The notes under the pieces were generated by a model that ran no database searches, had not been told where the DNA came from, and saw only the letters and a program-made list of their open reading frames with translations. DNA of 64,000 nucleotides from DATDGX01 sp036521875 (GTDB taxonomy: Bacteria; Desulfobacterota; Binatia; Binatales; Binataceae), in assembly GCA_036521875.1 (NCBI GenBank), contig DATDGX010000147.1, forward strand, positions 1 through 64,000. The letters run 5' to 3'. This document shows positions 43,466 through 51,733 of the stretch, piece by piece. Within the stretch, counting starts at the first letter, position 1; each line of letters starts with the position of its first letter. A program made the translations under genes and the position numbers.

Positions 43466-44359
43466 ATGCCCTACGCACAATCAGCGGGCGTGAAGCTCTA
43501 CTTCGAGGATACCGGTACCGGTCATCCGATTATTTTCGTCCACGAGTTCGGCGCGGACTATCGAGCCTGGGAAACTCAGGTCCGCTGGTTCTCGCGCGAG
43601 TATCGATGCATCACGTTCAACGCGCGCGGATATCCGCCCTCCGACGTGCCGGATGACGATGCGGCGTATGGCCAGGATCACGCCGCGGATGATATCGCCG
43701 CGATCGCGACCCACCTCGAGCTCGCCAGGGCGCACGTCGTGGGTCTCAGCATGGGCGCGTTCGCGGCGTTGCATTTTGGGCTCCGGTATCCCGAGATGGC
43801 GAGTGCGCTGGTGGTCGCCGGATGCGGCTCGGGCGCGCCCAAGTCCGATCGCGAGATGTTCAAGAAGCAGTGCGACGCGACCGCCGATCGCTTTCTGCGG
43901 GAGGGCGCGGAGATCGTCGCGCGAGCGCTCGGGCTGGGGCCCACGCGCGTGCAGTTGCAGAACAAGGATCCGCGCGGATGGGAGGAATTCGTGCGGCATC
44001 TGGGTGAGCATTCTCCAAAAGGCTCGGCGCTCACGTTGCGCAATTACCAGGGGCTGCGCCCTTCGCTGTACGATCTTCGCGATCAATTGAAGGGACTTAC
44101 TATTCCGGTTCTGCTCGCCGTCGGCGACGAGGACGAACCGTGTCTCGACGCCAACATTTTCCTCAAACGTACCATTCCAAGTGCAGCGCTGTGGATGGTG
44201 CCGAGGACCGGGCACGCCATCAATCTTGAGGAGCCCGACGCGTTCAATCGCGTGGTCCAGGAATTTTTCGGTACCGTCGAGCGAGGCCGCTGGACGCTGC
44301 GCGATCCACGCACCACGGCGGGCGGGATGTTGATCGGCGCAGTCATCTCGCGAGATTGA
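43466..44359 (+). CDS. alpha/beta hydrolase
   Basis: A 297-residue hydrolase from ATG 43466 with GGGAGG five bases upstream. The fold is clear: GHPIIFVHEFGADYRAWE (oxyanion), CITFNARGYPPSD, nucleophile VVGLSMGAFAALHFG (Ser about 94), acid VGDEDEPC and the triad His in RTGHAINLEEP. It resembles meta-cleavage product or lactone hydrolases but no specific function can be claimed. Forty bases before the next hydrolase, same strand. Confidence 0.92.
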   Translation: MPYAQSAGVKLYFEDTGTGHPIIFVHEFGADYRAWETQVRWFSREYRCITFNARGYPPSDVPDDDAAYGQDHAADDIAAIATHLELARAHVVGLSMGAFAALHFGLRYPEMASALVVAGCGSGAPKSDREMFKKQCDATADRFLREGAEIVARALGLGPTRVQLQNKDPRGWEEFVRHLGEHSPKGSALTLRNYQGLRPSLYDLRDQLKGLTIPVLLAVGDEDEPCLDANIFLKRTIPSAALWMVPRTGHAINLEEPDAFNRVVQEFFGTVERGRWTLRDPRTTAGGMLIGAVISRD

Positions 44360-44399
44360 TCGGCGTCACCATTGCGATTATCCCGATGAGGACGTTTTG

Positions 44400-45032
44400 A
44401 TGACTGACTATTCGTTCCTGATCGACGGACCCGCGAAGGCATCGATTACGTTGGTACTAGCGCACAGCGCGGGCGCGCCGATGGACGCGCCTTTCATGAA
44501 CACGATCGCGCTGGGAGTTGCGGACGCGGACGTGCGTGTGGTGCGATTCGAATTTCCCTACATGGCGATGGGACGAACCAGTGGCCAGCGCCGCGCTCCG
44601 GATCGCGAACCGGTCCTGCTGCAGTCATGGCGCGAGGTGATTACAAAGCTGGGCCCGGCCGCGGGCCAGGTGATAGGCGGCAAATCGATGGGCGGCAGGA
44701 TAGCCAGCATGGTTGCCGATGAGACCGGAGCGGTCGGCCTGGTGTGTCTCGGCTACCCTTTCCATCCGCCGAGCAATCCCGCGCGCGCGCGAGTCAAACA
44801 CCTCGAGAAACTGCGCACGCCCGCGTTGATTCTACAGGGAACGCGAGACTCGTTCGGCCAGCCCGACGAAATCGCGCAGTACAATCTGTCGCGCAAGATC
44901 CGGATCGCGTGGATCGAAGGCGGCGATCACTCGTTTAAGCCGCGAGCGCGCTCCGGCCGCACCGAGGCGCAGAATCTTGCCGACGCCGTTACTCAGATAT
45001 GCCGTTTTATCGCGGCGCTGAGGACCGGATAA
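44400..45032 (+). CDS. alpha/beta hydrolase, Tex30/KANL3-like
   Basis: A 210-residue protein of the COG3571-type dienelactone hydrolase-like family. It begins MTDYSFLIDGPAKASITLVLAHSAG, has the nucleophile motif IGGKSMGGRIASMVA (Ser near 97) and the end IEGGDHSFKPRARSG, where the His completes a triad. Start has a GAGGA site. A copy of the ACTGACTAT motif lies within codons 2-4. Probably co-transcribed with the hydrolase before it. Function unknown; homologues are common but untested. Confidence 0.88.
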   Translation: MTDYSFLIDGPAKASITLVLAHSAGAPMDAPFMNTIALGVADADVRVVRFEFPYMAMGRTSGQRRAPDREPVLLQSWREVITKLGPAAGQVIGGKSMGGRIASMVADETGAVGLVCLGYPFHPPSNPARARVKHLEKLRTPALILQGTRDSFGQPDEIAQYNLSRKIRIAWIEGGDHSFKPRARSGRTEAQNLADAVTQICRFIAALRTG

Positions 45033-45095
45033 GTGAACCGCGGTTGCCTCAGTACTTCGCAAGTGGCTATTGCTAAACCGACAAGGAGAATCTGA

Positions 45096-45719
45096 ATGAT
45101 CGATCTATATACCTGGACAACTCCGAATGGCCGCAAGGCTTCCGTGATGCTCGAGGAATGCCGCATCGACTACCATGTGCATCCTGTGAATATCGGTAAG
45201 GGAGAACAATTCACGCCCGAGTTTGTGAAGATCTGTCCCAACAGCAAGATTCCCGCAATCGTCGATAACGACGACAAGATCTCGATCTTCGAATCAGGCG
45301 CGATTCTGATTCACCTGGCGGAAAAAGCGGGAAAGCTGCTGCCAGCAAAAGGTCCCGGCCGCGCAAAGACGTTCGAGTGGCTAATGTGGCAGATGGCCAA
45401 TATCGGACCGATGATCGGGCAGGCCAATCATTTCGCCAATGCCGCGCCGGAGAAGATTCCCTACGCAATCAATCGCTACATCACCGAGTCCGCACGCTTG
45501 ATAAAGGTGATGGACGGCCAACTCGCGCGCAGCGAATTTCTAGCCGGTGAGTATTCGATTGCCGACATCGCCACCTATCCGTGGGTCGCCATAGCGTTCG
45601 CGTTCATCAAAGGCGCCAAGCCCGAAGTGGTCGGCGAAGGAGCGAACGTCGAGCGATGGATCAAGGCGATTGGTGAGCGGCCTGCGGTTCAGGCCGGGAT
45701 GGCGGTGCCAAAAGTATGA
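45096..45719 (+). CDS. glutathione S-transferase (YfcG/YghU-like)
   Basis: A 207-residue GST. The thioredoxin-fold domain starts MIDLYTWTTPNGRKASVMLEE, where the Thr/Asn of TTPNG occupy the YfcG-type active site; PNSKIPAIVDN gives the cis-Pro; FESGAILIHLAEKAGKLLP closes the domain. The helical domain carries EYSIADIATYPWVAIA. Ribosome binding site AAGGAG. Likely a disulfide-bond reductase or conjugating enzyme in detoxification; single gene after the hydrolase pair. Confidence 0.94.
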   Translation: MIDLYTWTTPNGRKASVMLEECRIDYHVHPVNIGKGEQFTPEFVKICPNSKIPAIVDNDDKISIFESGAILIHLAEKAGKLLPAKGPGRAKTFEWLMWQMANIGPMIGQANHFANAAPEKIPYAINRYITESARLIKVMDGQLARSEFLAGEYSIADIATYPWVAIAFAFIKGAKPEVVGEGANVERWIKAIGERPAVQAGMAVPKV

Positions 45720-45773
45720 TCGATAATATGATAAATTCCTGAGGTCGAAGCGGATGCGGGAGGGTGGCGGAGG

Positions 45774-46538
45774 ATGGAACGCTCAGCCAGGAATTTGCCT
45801 GCGAATAGCTCTGGGAATTTTGCCGGCAAAGGGCTCATCGAGAAGTGGCCACGCTCGGAAGTTGAGTTGGGGCGCGTCATCGTCGCGTGGCTACGCGATC
45901 AGAAGTGGGAGGTTTACCAGGAAGTTCAGAACCGGTCGCGAGTCGCAGACATCGTTGCGGTGCGCGATAAAATCGTCTGGGTGGTTGAGCTCAAGGTCGC
46001 GTTGGGGCTCGCGATCATGGAGCAGGCGGAGGGTTGGCTCGGATGCGCGAACTACGTTTCCTGCGCAGTGCCGCGACGCCGCGTCAGCAGGTTCGTGAAG
46101 CGCGCTCTCGAGGCATGCGGAATCGGCCTGCTGGTCGCGCGTCCGTGGGGTCAACGCTACGAAGTGCAAGAGTACCTGCGTCCCTGCCTGGCACGCCGCT
46201 ATGAAACTCCGTGGCGGCTCGACGTGCGTCACAAGACATTCGCTGAGGCAGGCAACGCGTTGAGCTTGCGTCTGTCTCCCTTCAAGGTCACCTGTGAAAA
46301 TGTTCTGCGCGCGGCCAAGGGAACTCCCGGCCTGACCATGACCGAGGTCATCAGGAGCATCGAGCATCACTATAGCTCGAGCGCGTCGGCGCGATGCTCA
46401 CTACTGAAGTGGATACAAGCCGGAGAAGTGCCGGGCGTCGAAGCGCGGCTTCAAGATGGCCGCTACCGGATTTATGCGAAGGCTCGGATAGTCAATTCCA
46501 AAGGTCGCTATTGCGGGCGCGCCCTCGCCGCACCCTGA
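45774..46538 (+). CDS. possible PD-(D/E)XK nuclease-fold protein
   Basis: A 254-residue protein without a family I recognise. Residues of about 27-125 fit a restriction endonuclease-like core: an N-terminal helix (EVELGRVIVAWLRDQKWEVY), a strand-turn-strand with the acidic residues (RVADIVAVRDKIVWVVELKV, the D and E-x-K of the PD-(D/E)XK motif), and a helix with two Cys/Arg-rich segments. Residues of about 185-245 look like a winged helix (MTEVIRSIEHHYSSSASARC, GVEARLQDGRYRIY), a DNA-contact candidate. No methylase, helicase or toxin partner lies next to it. A stand-alone DNA-acting protein is inferred. Confidence 0.55.
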   Translation: MERSARNLPANSSGNFAGKGLIEKWPRSEVELGRVIVAWLRDQKWEVYQEVQNRSRVADIVAVRDKIVWVVELKVALGLAIMEQAEGWLGCANYVSCAVPRRRVSRFVKRALEACGIGLLVARPWGQRYEVQEYLRPCLARRYETPWRLDVRHKTFAEAGNALSLRLSPFKVTCENVLRAAKGTPGLTMTEVIRSIEHHYSSSASARCSLLKWIQAGEVPGVEARLQDGRYRIYAKARIVNSKGRYCGRALAAP

Positions 46539-46552
46539 ATAGCCAGCACGGT

Positions 46553-46584
46553 CATTAGCCACTTCGCGCATTAGCCACTTTGCG
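46553..46584. repeat. 16-bp tandem repeat at the end of the SnoaL-type gene
   Basis: CATTAGCCACTTCGCG at 46553-46568 is followed directly by CATTAGCCACTTTGCG at 46569-46584, one mismatch. The second unit contains the stop codon of the SnoaL-like gene, so a slippage here could duplicate its stop. Confidence 0.75.
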
Positions 46585-47041
46585 CGGGATCCTTGCTCGC
46601 CCAGCCGGTTTCATACGGTGCCGACATCCGCCCAATCGCGCGCAAGTGCTTGAACGTCCATTCTCCGTAGACTTTGACGTAGTCCTCTTCGTAACGCGCG
46701 GCGAGCCACATCGCGCGATTTCCTTTACGAAATGTGAACGGCCCGAGAAAATACCAGGTTCCCTTCGCGCGGTCGCCGTAGACGTCGATAATTGGATTCA
46801 TCACGTTATGCTGCGAGAAACTGATTCTTTGCTGGAACCTTTCGAATAGAGCGCGAATCGCGGCGTGTCCCTGATGCACGCCGATTCCTTCGCCTTCCCA
46901 GATGCCGTCGGCTGCGAACAATTTCGTGATCTCATCGGGATTGTGATTGTCATCGCAGATGAGGCAGTAGCGCGCCTTCAGTTTCTTGATCGCCTCGATA
47001 TCCAGGAGTGTTGTGATGCGCATTTCGAGTTCCGTCGTCAT
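46571..47041 (-). CDS. SnoaL-like (NTF2 fold) protein
   Basis: A 156-residue SnoaL-type protein: RITTLLDIEAIKKLKARYCL, AADGIWEGEGIGVHQGHAAI and AMWLAARYEEDYVKVYGEW are the typical elements of the cone fold, as in ketosteroid isomerase-like or dehydratase-like proteins. An acid (Asp-Asp-Asn-His near 30) may be catalytic. It is the last gene of the P450 / CoA-transferase / TetR strand, 86 bases after the regulator. The role is probably in the same catabolic route. Confidence 0.85.
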   Translation of the reverse strand: MTTELEMRITTLLDIEAIKKLKARYCLICDDNHNPDEITKLFAADGIWEGEGIGVHQGHAAIRALFERFQQRISFSQHNVMNPIIDVYGDRAKGTWYFLGPFTFRKGNRAMWLAARYEEDYVKVYGEWTFKHLRAIGRMSAPYETGWASKDPAQSG

Positions 47042-47127
47042 CGTCGGTACCTCAAATCCTGAATTCGCAGAAAGCCATCATAGTTGCAAGACTACAGGCT
47101 GGCTTGCCGCGACAGCCGAGCGCTTTT

Positions 47128-47823
47128 TCAGTTAAGCCGGTTGTCGCGGTAATTCAGCGCGGACTCCCCGGGGCGCGCGAGCAGCAGACAACAGGCGGTC
47201 TCCATGTTTTGGTACAGATCCTGAACCGGTGTTCTGCCGCTTACCCACATGAGCAGATTGGCGTACCAGACCTGGCCGAGTATGTCGCGTATTCCCGCCC
47301 GGTCTCTCGGCTCCAGGATTTGCAACTCTTCGTCGACGACCCGGCCCATCACCGCGCCGACTTTCTTGCGAGGCTCCTCAGCGTTGCGATCCGGCGACAG
47401 CAGTGACTTGATGAGTGCGCTGGCGAGCTTCGGCTCCCGTTCCAGGGCGCGAGTCGCGCGCCGAACGAAATCCATGATTCGTTCCCCGCTGCTCGAGCCG
47501 CGCAGCGGATGACGGTAGAGATTCGCTTCGAGCTCCTGCGACCAATCGGCCCAGGTAAACGCGAGCAGTTGATCCTTGGACGAGAAGTAGCGGTACAGCG
47601 TCCCCAACGCGACCTTTGCGCGCGCCGCCACCGCGCGCATCTGCACGGCCTCGTATCCGCCGCTGGCGGCGAGATCCAACGCCGCCGCAACGATTCGTTT
47701 GCGCCGCGCGAACTGCCGCGCGGTCAGCGCATTCTCATCGGGAATTAATGCGGCCGGCTTTTCGCCTGGGAGGCTCTTCAGCGCTTCAGCAGTTCTCTTC
47801 ATTTTGTCGAGACTCGGATGCAT
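47128..47823 (-). CDS. TetR family regulator, KstR-like
   Basis: A 231-residue TetR regulator. HTH at about residues 42-88: RIVAAALDLAASGGYEAVQM, then AVAARAKVALGTLYRYFSSKDQLLA, closely resembling the KstR subgroup that controls sterol catabolism in actinobacteria. It lies in the same transcription unit as the CoA-transferase (26 bases) and P450. The divergent promoter of that unit contains two KstR-type palindromes (51535-51548 and 51669-51682), most likely its operators. Ligand would be a CoA-thioester if the analogy holds. Confidence 0.9.
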   Translation of the reverse strand: MHPSLDKMKRTAEALKSLPGEKPAALIPDENALTARQFARRKRIVAAALDLAASGGYEAVQMRAVAARAKVALGTLYRYFSSKDQLLAFTWADWSQELEANLYRHPLRGSSSGERIMDFVRRATRALEREPKLASALIKSLLSPDRNAEEPRKKVGAVMGRVVDEELQILEPRDRAGIRDILGQVWYANLLMWVSGRTPVQDLYQNMETACCLLLARPGESALNYRDNRLN

Positions 47824-47848
47824 ATTCGAGTGCCTATATAGATGATAC

Positions 47849-50236
47849 TCACTTGGGCTCCTCGAGAACGCCGTCGGCCATCAGTTTCGACACCTCGTCA
47901 TTACTCATTCCGAGCAGGGTCCGGCAGATCTCCCGGGTATGCTCGCCCAGCTTCGGCGCCGGGCGAACGATCGGATCGCCCATCGATGCCGCGTGAAACG
48001 CCGGACCCTCGAACGTCATCGCGCCGACTCCGGACTGATTCACCGGCTGCAAATAGCCGCGCGCAACCAGGTGCGGGTCGCCGGGCATATCGCTCGCGTA
48101 CATCATGAAGCCCGCGGGGACCGCTGACCGCTGCAGTATCTCGGTGACCTCGCGATCGGTGCGCGTCGCCGTCCACTCACTGGTGCGGCGGTCGAGCTCG
48201 TCGCGCGCGGCAATCCGGCCCTTGGCCGTTTGGTATTCGGGTTTGCGCGCCCACTCCGGATTACCCAGAGCCGCGCGCATGCGCCGCCAGTCATCATCGT
48301 CGCGAATAGTAATTACGCACCAACGTTCCTTGCCGGCGCACGGATACACGCCCCAAGGCGCGCCGCGATCGTTTCGATTGCCTTGCGGCGAGACTGAGCC
48401 GGGCTCGAGAGCCGACTTGAGTAGTAAGTCGGCGAGCAGGCCGATTACTACTTCGACCTGCGCCACTTCGAGATGTCCGCCAGTGCCGCGACGCTCGCGT
48501 GCGAAGACGGTCGCGAGCGCGCCGACGGCGAGCATCCGACCTGCCAGATGATCGGGATGGATGGCGCCCGAGCCGGGCGGCATCCCGCCCTCGGGAAAAT
48601 TCCACAGGTAGGTCATCCCGCCGGCGGGGCGGGTGTTCGGTCCGAAACCAATCCAATCCTTCCATGGCCCGGTCGAGCCCATGAGCTGACTCGAGGCGAG
48701 CACGATTCGCGGGTTCAACCGGCGCATCACCTCGAAACCGAGGCCTATTCGATCCATCGTCCCGGTCGAGCTGTTCTCGATCACGACGTCGGAGGCCGCA
48801 ATCAGCCTCTTCAATATGTCGAGTCCCTGCGCGGTTCGCGCGTTCACTCCGAAGCTCCGCTTGCATCGGCTCGACGACGCGAACGAGGGGCTCATCTCGG
48901 AACCGAACACCACGCGGATGAAGTCGGGATAAGTTCGCGTCTCGATCTTAATGACGTCGCCGCCGTACTCGGCGAACAGCCGTGCCGCTTCGACGCCGAC
49001 GCCGCCGATACCGAAGTCGAGGACGCGCAGCCCACTGAACGGAAGCCGCGGCTCGGCAAGACTCGGCGCGCGGCCGGGCGCGATGCGCGGCTCCTGACGC
49101 GCAATTTCAGCGCTATGCTCGCCGGCCTCGGGCGCGGGCCCGGTGAATCCGAGCCGATGGCCATCGAGCTCGAAGAATCCGTCGGCGACCGGTGCGGTGA
49201 CGCCGCGCATCACCTCGACCGCGCGAAAAGTTTTGCGTTCGAGCAAATGGTCGGCGCCGAGAACTTCTTCGGGGCTCAGCACCGGCGTCATCGCAAGGCC
49301 ACGACGCTGCGCTTCGCAAGCCAACTCGATCTTGGTCTCGTCTTTGAACAGCGCCGCGAACATCGGATCCAGGATGTCATGCTGAATCGACATGCGGCCG
49401 AGTAGATGGTCGAAGTGGGCGTCCTGTACCACTTCAGGCTCGCCCAGCCACGCACGCATCGCATGCCACTGCCGCGGGCTCAAAATGATCAATCGCACAT
49501 AGCCATCAGCGCATGGATAAAGTGGATAGACGGGAGCGGAGCCGGAGCGCATCTCGCCATAGTTGCCGCCGAGGGCTTTGATCGCGCTGTAGCTCGGCAG
49601 CGCCCAGTCGGAGGTTTGCGCCGCCGCCTCCAGCACGGACACGTCGAGGTGCTGCCCGCGCCCGGTCGCGAGCCGTTGCCACAGCGCGGCGATGGTTGCG
49701 AACGCGGCGGCGGTCCCCGCGATGTCGTGAGCCATTGATCCCGGCGGCAGCAGCGGCGGCTTGTCCGGTACGCCGGAGCGGAACAGCATCCCCGACATCG
49801 CGACGGCTACCGCGTCGGTCGCCACGTAATCGCGATAAGGGCCAGTCTGCCCGAAATCGGTGATCGAGGTGACGACCAGCCGCGGATGCCGCTCGAGCAC
49901 TCCGCGATGATCGAGACCGCGCGCCGCGAGGAGGCCCGGCGGATACGACTCGACCCACACGTCGGCATCATCAAGCAGGCGCTCGAGCCGCTCGCGATCT
50001 TCCGCGCGTTCGAGATCGATCGTCGCGCTTTTCTTGCCGAGGTTGCGGACCGCGAAATGGAGACTCGTGTCTCCGTGAAATGGGGGGAGGCGCCGCGACG
50101 CCGCTCCGCCCGGCGGCTCGACGCGAATCACTTCAGCGCCAAGGTCGGCGAGCAGGCGCCCGCAGAGCTCGCCCTTCTCGACGGCTAGATCGATGACGTG
50201 GACGCCCGCGAGCGGCCGCTCGGCATTCGCTGTCAT
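47849..50236 (-). CDS. CaiB/BaiF CoA-transferase, tandem two-domain form
   Basis: A 795-residue fusion of two family III CoA-transferase domains, about twice the usual 400. Domain 1 (residues 1-385): PLAGVHVIDLAVEKGELCGR, LGAEVIRVEPPGG, and TSITDFGQTGPYRDYVATDA, where the Asp of the TDA segment fits the catalytic aspartate. Domain 2 (about 400-795): GLRVLDFGIGGVGVEAARLF, GGDVIKIET, but GSTGPWKDWIGFGPNTRPAGG, with Gly where domain 1 has the catalytic Asp, so this half may be inactive. Start at 50236. The gene is 37 bases after the P450 gene. Likely activates or transfers CoA onto a hydroxylated acid in the same pathway. Confidence 0.93.
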   Translation of the reverse strand: MTANAERPLAGVHVIDLAVEKGELCGRLLADLGAEVIRVEPPGGAASRRLPPFHGDTSLHFAVRNLGKKSATIDLERAEDRERLERLLDDADVWVESYPPGLLAARGLDHRGVLERHPRLVVTSITDFGQTGPYRDYVATDAVAVAMSGMLFRSGVPDKPPLLPPGSMAHDIAGTAAAFATIAALWQRLATGRGQHLDVSVLEAAAQTSDWALPSYSAIKALGGNYGEMRSGSAPVYPLYPCADGYVRLIILSPRQWHAMRAWLGEPEVVQDAHFDHLLGRMSIQHDILDPMFAALFKDETKIELACEAQRRGLAMTPVLSPEEVLGADHLLERKTFRAVEVMRGVTAPVADGFFELDGHRLGFTGPAPEAGEHSAEIARQEPRIAPGRAPSLAEPRLPFSGLRVLDFGIGGVGVEAARLFAEYGGDVIKIETRTYPDFIRVVFGSEMSPSFASSSRCKRSFGVNARTAQGLDILKRLIAASDVVIENSSTGTMDRIGLGFEVMRRLNPRIVLASSQLMGSTGPWKDWIGFGPNTRPAGGMTYLWNFPEGGMPPGSGAIHPDHLAGRMLAVGALATVFARERRGTGGHLEVAQVEVVIGLLADLLLKSALEPGSVSPQGNRNDRGAPWGVYPCAGKERWCVITIRDDDDWRRMRAALGNPEWARKPEYQTAKGRIAARDELDRRTSEWTATRTDREVTEILQRSAVPAGFMMYASDMPGDPHLVARGYLQPVNQSGVGAMTFEGPAFHAASMGDPIVRPAPKLGEHTREICRTLLGMSNDEVSKLMADGVLEEPK

Positions 50237-50273
50237 GTCAGGTCCCGCGATGGGCTCACTGCTCTGCGCGTCG

Positions 50274-51503
50274 TTACTCCGCGCTGGCGGGCGCGAGATG
50301 GACCGGCAGATGTTTGATCCCATTGATGAAGTTCGAACGCAGCCGCTTAACTTCGCCGGCCATCTTGGGTGCCGGCGCCCGCTTCACCAGTTCCTCGAGC
50401 AGAATGTTGATCTCCATCCGCGCGAGACTTGCACCCAAACAGAAATGTGCGCCGCCGCCGCCGAAAGCGATGTGCTCGTTAGGGGAGCGCGTGATGTCGA
50501 AGCGGAACGGGTCGTCGAAAATTTCCTCGTCGCGATTGGCAGAGATGTACCAGATGCTCAGCTTGTCGCCCGCCTTCAGTAGATGCCCGCGCACCTCGGC
50601 GTCGCGAGTCACGTTGCGGCGAAAATACATGACCGGCGAAGCCCAGCGCAGGATCTCCTCGGTCGCCGAGGGCACCAGCGACGGGTCATCGACCAGCATT
50701 CGATACTGCTCGGGATGCTGGATGAGCGTGTGCACGCCGTGGGAGAGCGCGTTGCGCGTAGTTTCGTTGCCCGCCACTGCGAGCAGCAGGAAGAACAGGT
50801 TGAAGTCCATCTCGGAGAGGCGGTCGCCATTGATCTCGGCGTTGAACAGGGTAGTGACGAGATCGTCGCGCGGCTCCTCGCGACGCTTGGCCGCGAGCGA
50901 ATTCGCATACATGAACATCTCGATCTGTGCCTGGCGGACCAGGTCGTCGCTGATTGCGTATTCCGGATCCTCGCTGCCGATCATTCGGTTGCTCCACTGG
51001 AATACCTTGTGACGATCCTCCAGCGGCACGCCCAGCAGCTCGGCTATTACCTGCAGCGTCAGCTCCGCCGCCACATCGACGACGAAGTCGCACTGGTCGC
51101 CTTTGGTGATGGCGCGCTCGACAATCCCGCCGGTGATCTCGCGGATGTGCGCCGAGAGCGCGTTGATCATGCGCGGCGTGAATCCCTTGTTGACCAGCGA
51201 GCGGTAGCGGGTGTGGTCGGGCGGGTCCATGGTCAGCATCATGCGGCCGCCGCGGTTGAAGTCGTCCATCTCCATGTCGCGGAGCTGTACTACGCCGCCG
51301 CGCTCCTGCTCGGAGGAGAAAGACTGCGAATCGCGACCCACCTGGACGACGTCGTCGTAGCGGGTGATTACCCAGAAACCCGGGCCGTTCGGCTCCGGAT
51401 GCTTGTAGACGGGGGCGTTGCGCCGCAGGTAGGTGAACCATTCGTGGGGCACGCCCTGCACGAAGCTGTCGGGACTCAGCAGATCGATCTGATTAGGGTC
51501 CAT
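50274..51503 (-). CDS. cytochrome P450
   Basis: A 409-residue soluble bacterial P450. Features: MLTMDPPDHTRYRSLVNKGF (C-helix region), I-helix LLAVAGNETTRNAL with the acid-Thr pair, K-helix EEILRWASP, and heme-binding FGGGGAHFCLGASLAR with Cys355 as ligand. It is close to the CYP125/142-type steroid and terpene oxidases in the motif AGNETTRN and GGGGxHFCLG. It heads the operon with the CoA-transferase, KstR-like TetR and SnoaL gene. The hydroxylation target is probably a terpenoid, steroid or branched acid; inference. Confidence 0.95.
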   Translation of the reverse strand: MDPNQIDLLSPDSFVQGVPHEWFTYLRRNAPVYKHPEPNGPGFWVITRYDDVVQVGRDSQSFSSEQERGGVVQLRDMEMDDFNRGGRMMLTMDPPDHTRYRSLVNKGFTPRMINALSAHIREITGGIVERAITKGDQCDFVVDVAAELTLQVIAELLGVPLEDRHKVFQWSNRMIGSEDPEYAISDDLVRQAQIEMFMYANSLAAKRREEPRDDLVTTLFNAEINGDRLSEMDFNLFFLLLAVAGNETTRNALSHGVHTLIQHPEQYRMLVDDPSLVPSATEEILRWASPVMYFRRNVTRDAEVRGHLLKAGDKLSIWYISANRDEEIFDDPFRFDITRSPNEHIAFGGGGAHFCLGASLARMEINILLEELVKRAPAPKMAGEVKRLRSNFINGIKHLPVHLAPASAE

Positions 51504-51534
51504 GGTGGTCTCTCATCTCATTTAGATCGAAAAT

Positions 51535-51548
51535 TAGAATGCGTTCTA
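51535..51548. promoter_or_regulatory. KstR-type operator, P450 side
   Basis: TAGAATGCGTTCTA has perfect TAGAA/TTCTA arms and fits the published KstR pattern TNNAACNNGTTNNA at all fixed positions except one (AAT for AAC). It is 32 bases upstream of the P450 start. Confidence 0.65.
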
Positions 51549-51668
51549 CTCTATAAGAGTAAGCGGGCGCGCGGGTCAATCGCGCCGATGCCGCCACGCG
51601 CCTGATTGCTCCGCTGCCGTGCCGTCCTCGCTGGACAAACCAGATGACTCGACTTTAGAGTTCGCACC

Positions 51669-51682
51669 TGGAACGCGTTCTT
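51669..51682. promoter_or_regulatory. KstR-type operator, enoyl-CoA hydratase side
   Basis: TGGAACGCGTTCTT fits TNNAACNNGTTNNA except for the last base. It lies 52 bases upstream of the enoyl-CoA hydratase start and 134 bases centre to centre from the other site. Confidence 0.6.
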
Positions 51683-51733
51683 GCGCGTGACAATCTAATC
51701 CGTCCGCATCTCAGCTCCAGTTCAGGAGAACCG

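Noticed and set aside
47060..47125. Hairpin before the end of the KstR-like gene
   Set aside because: Only five pairs with a large loop; likely chance in GC-rich sequence.
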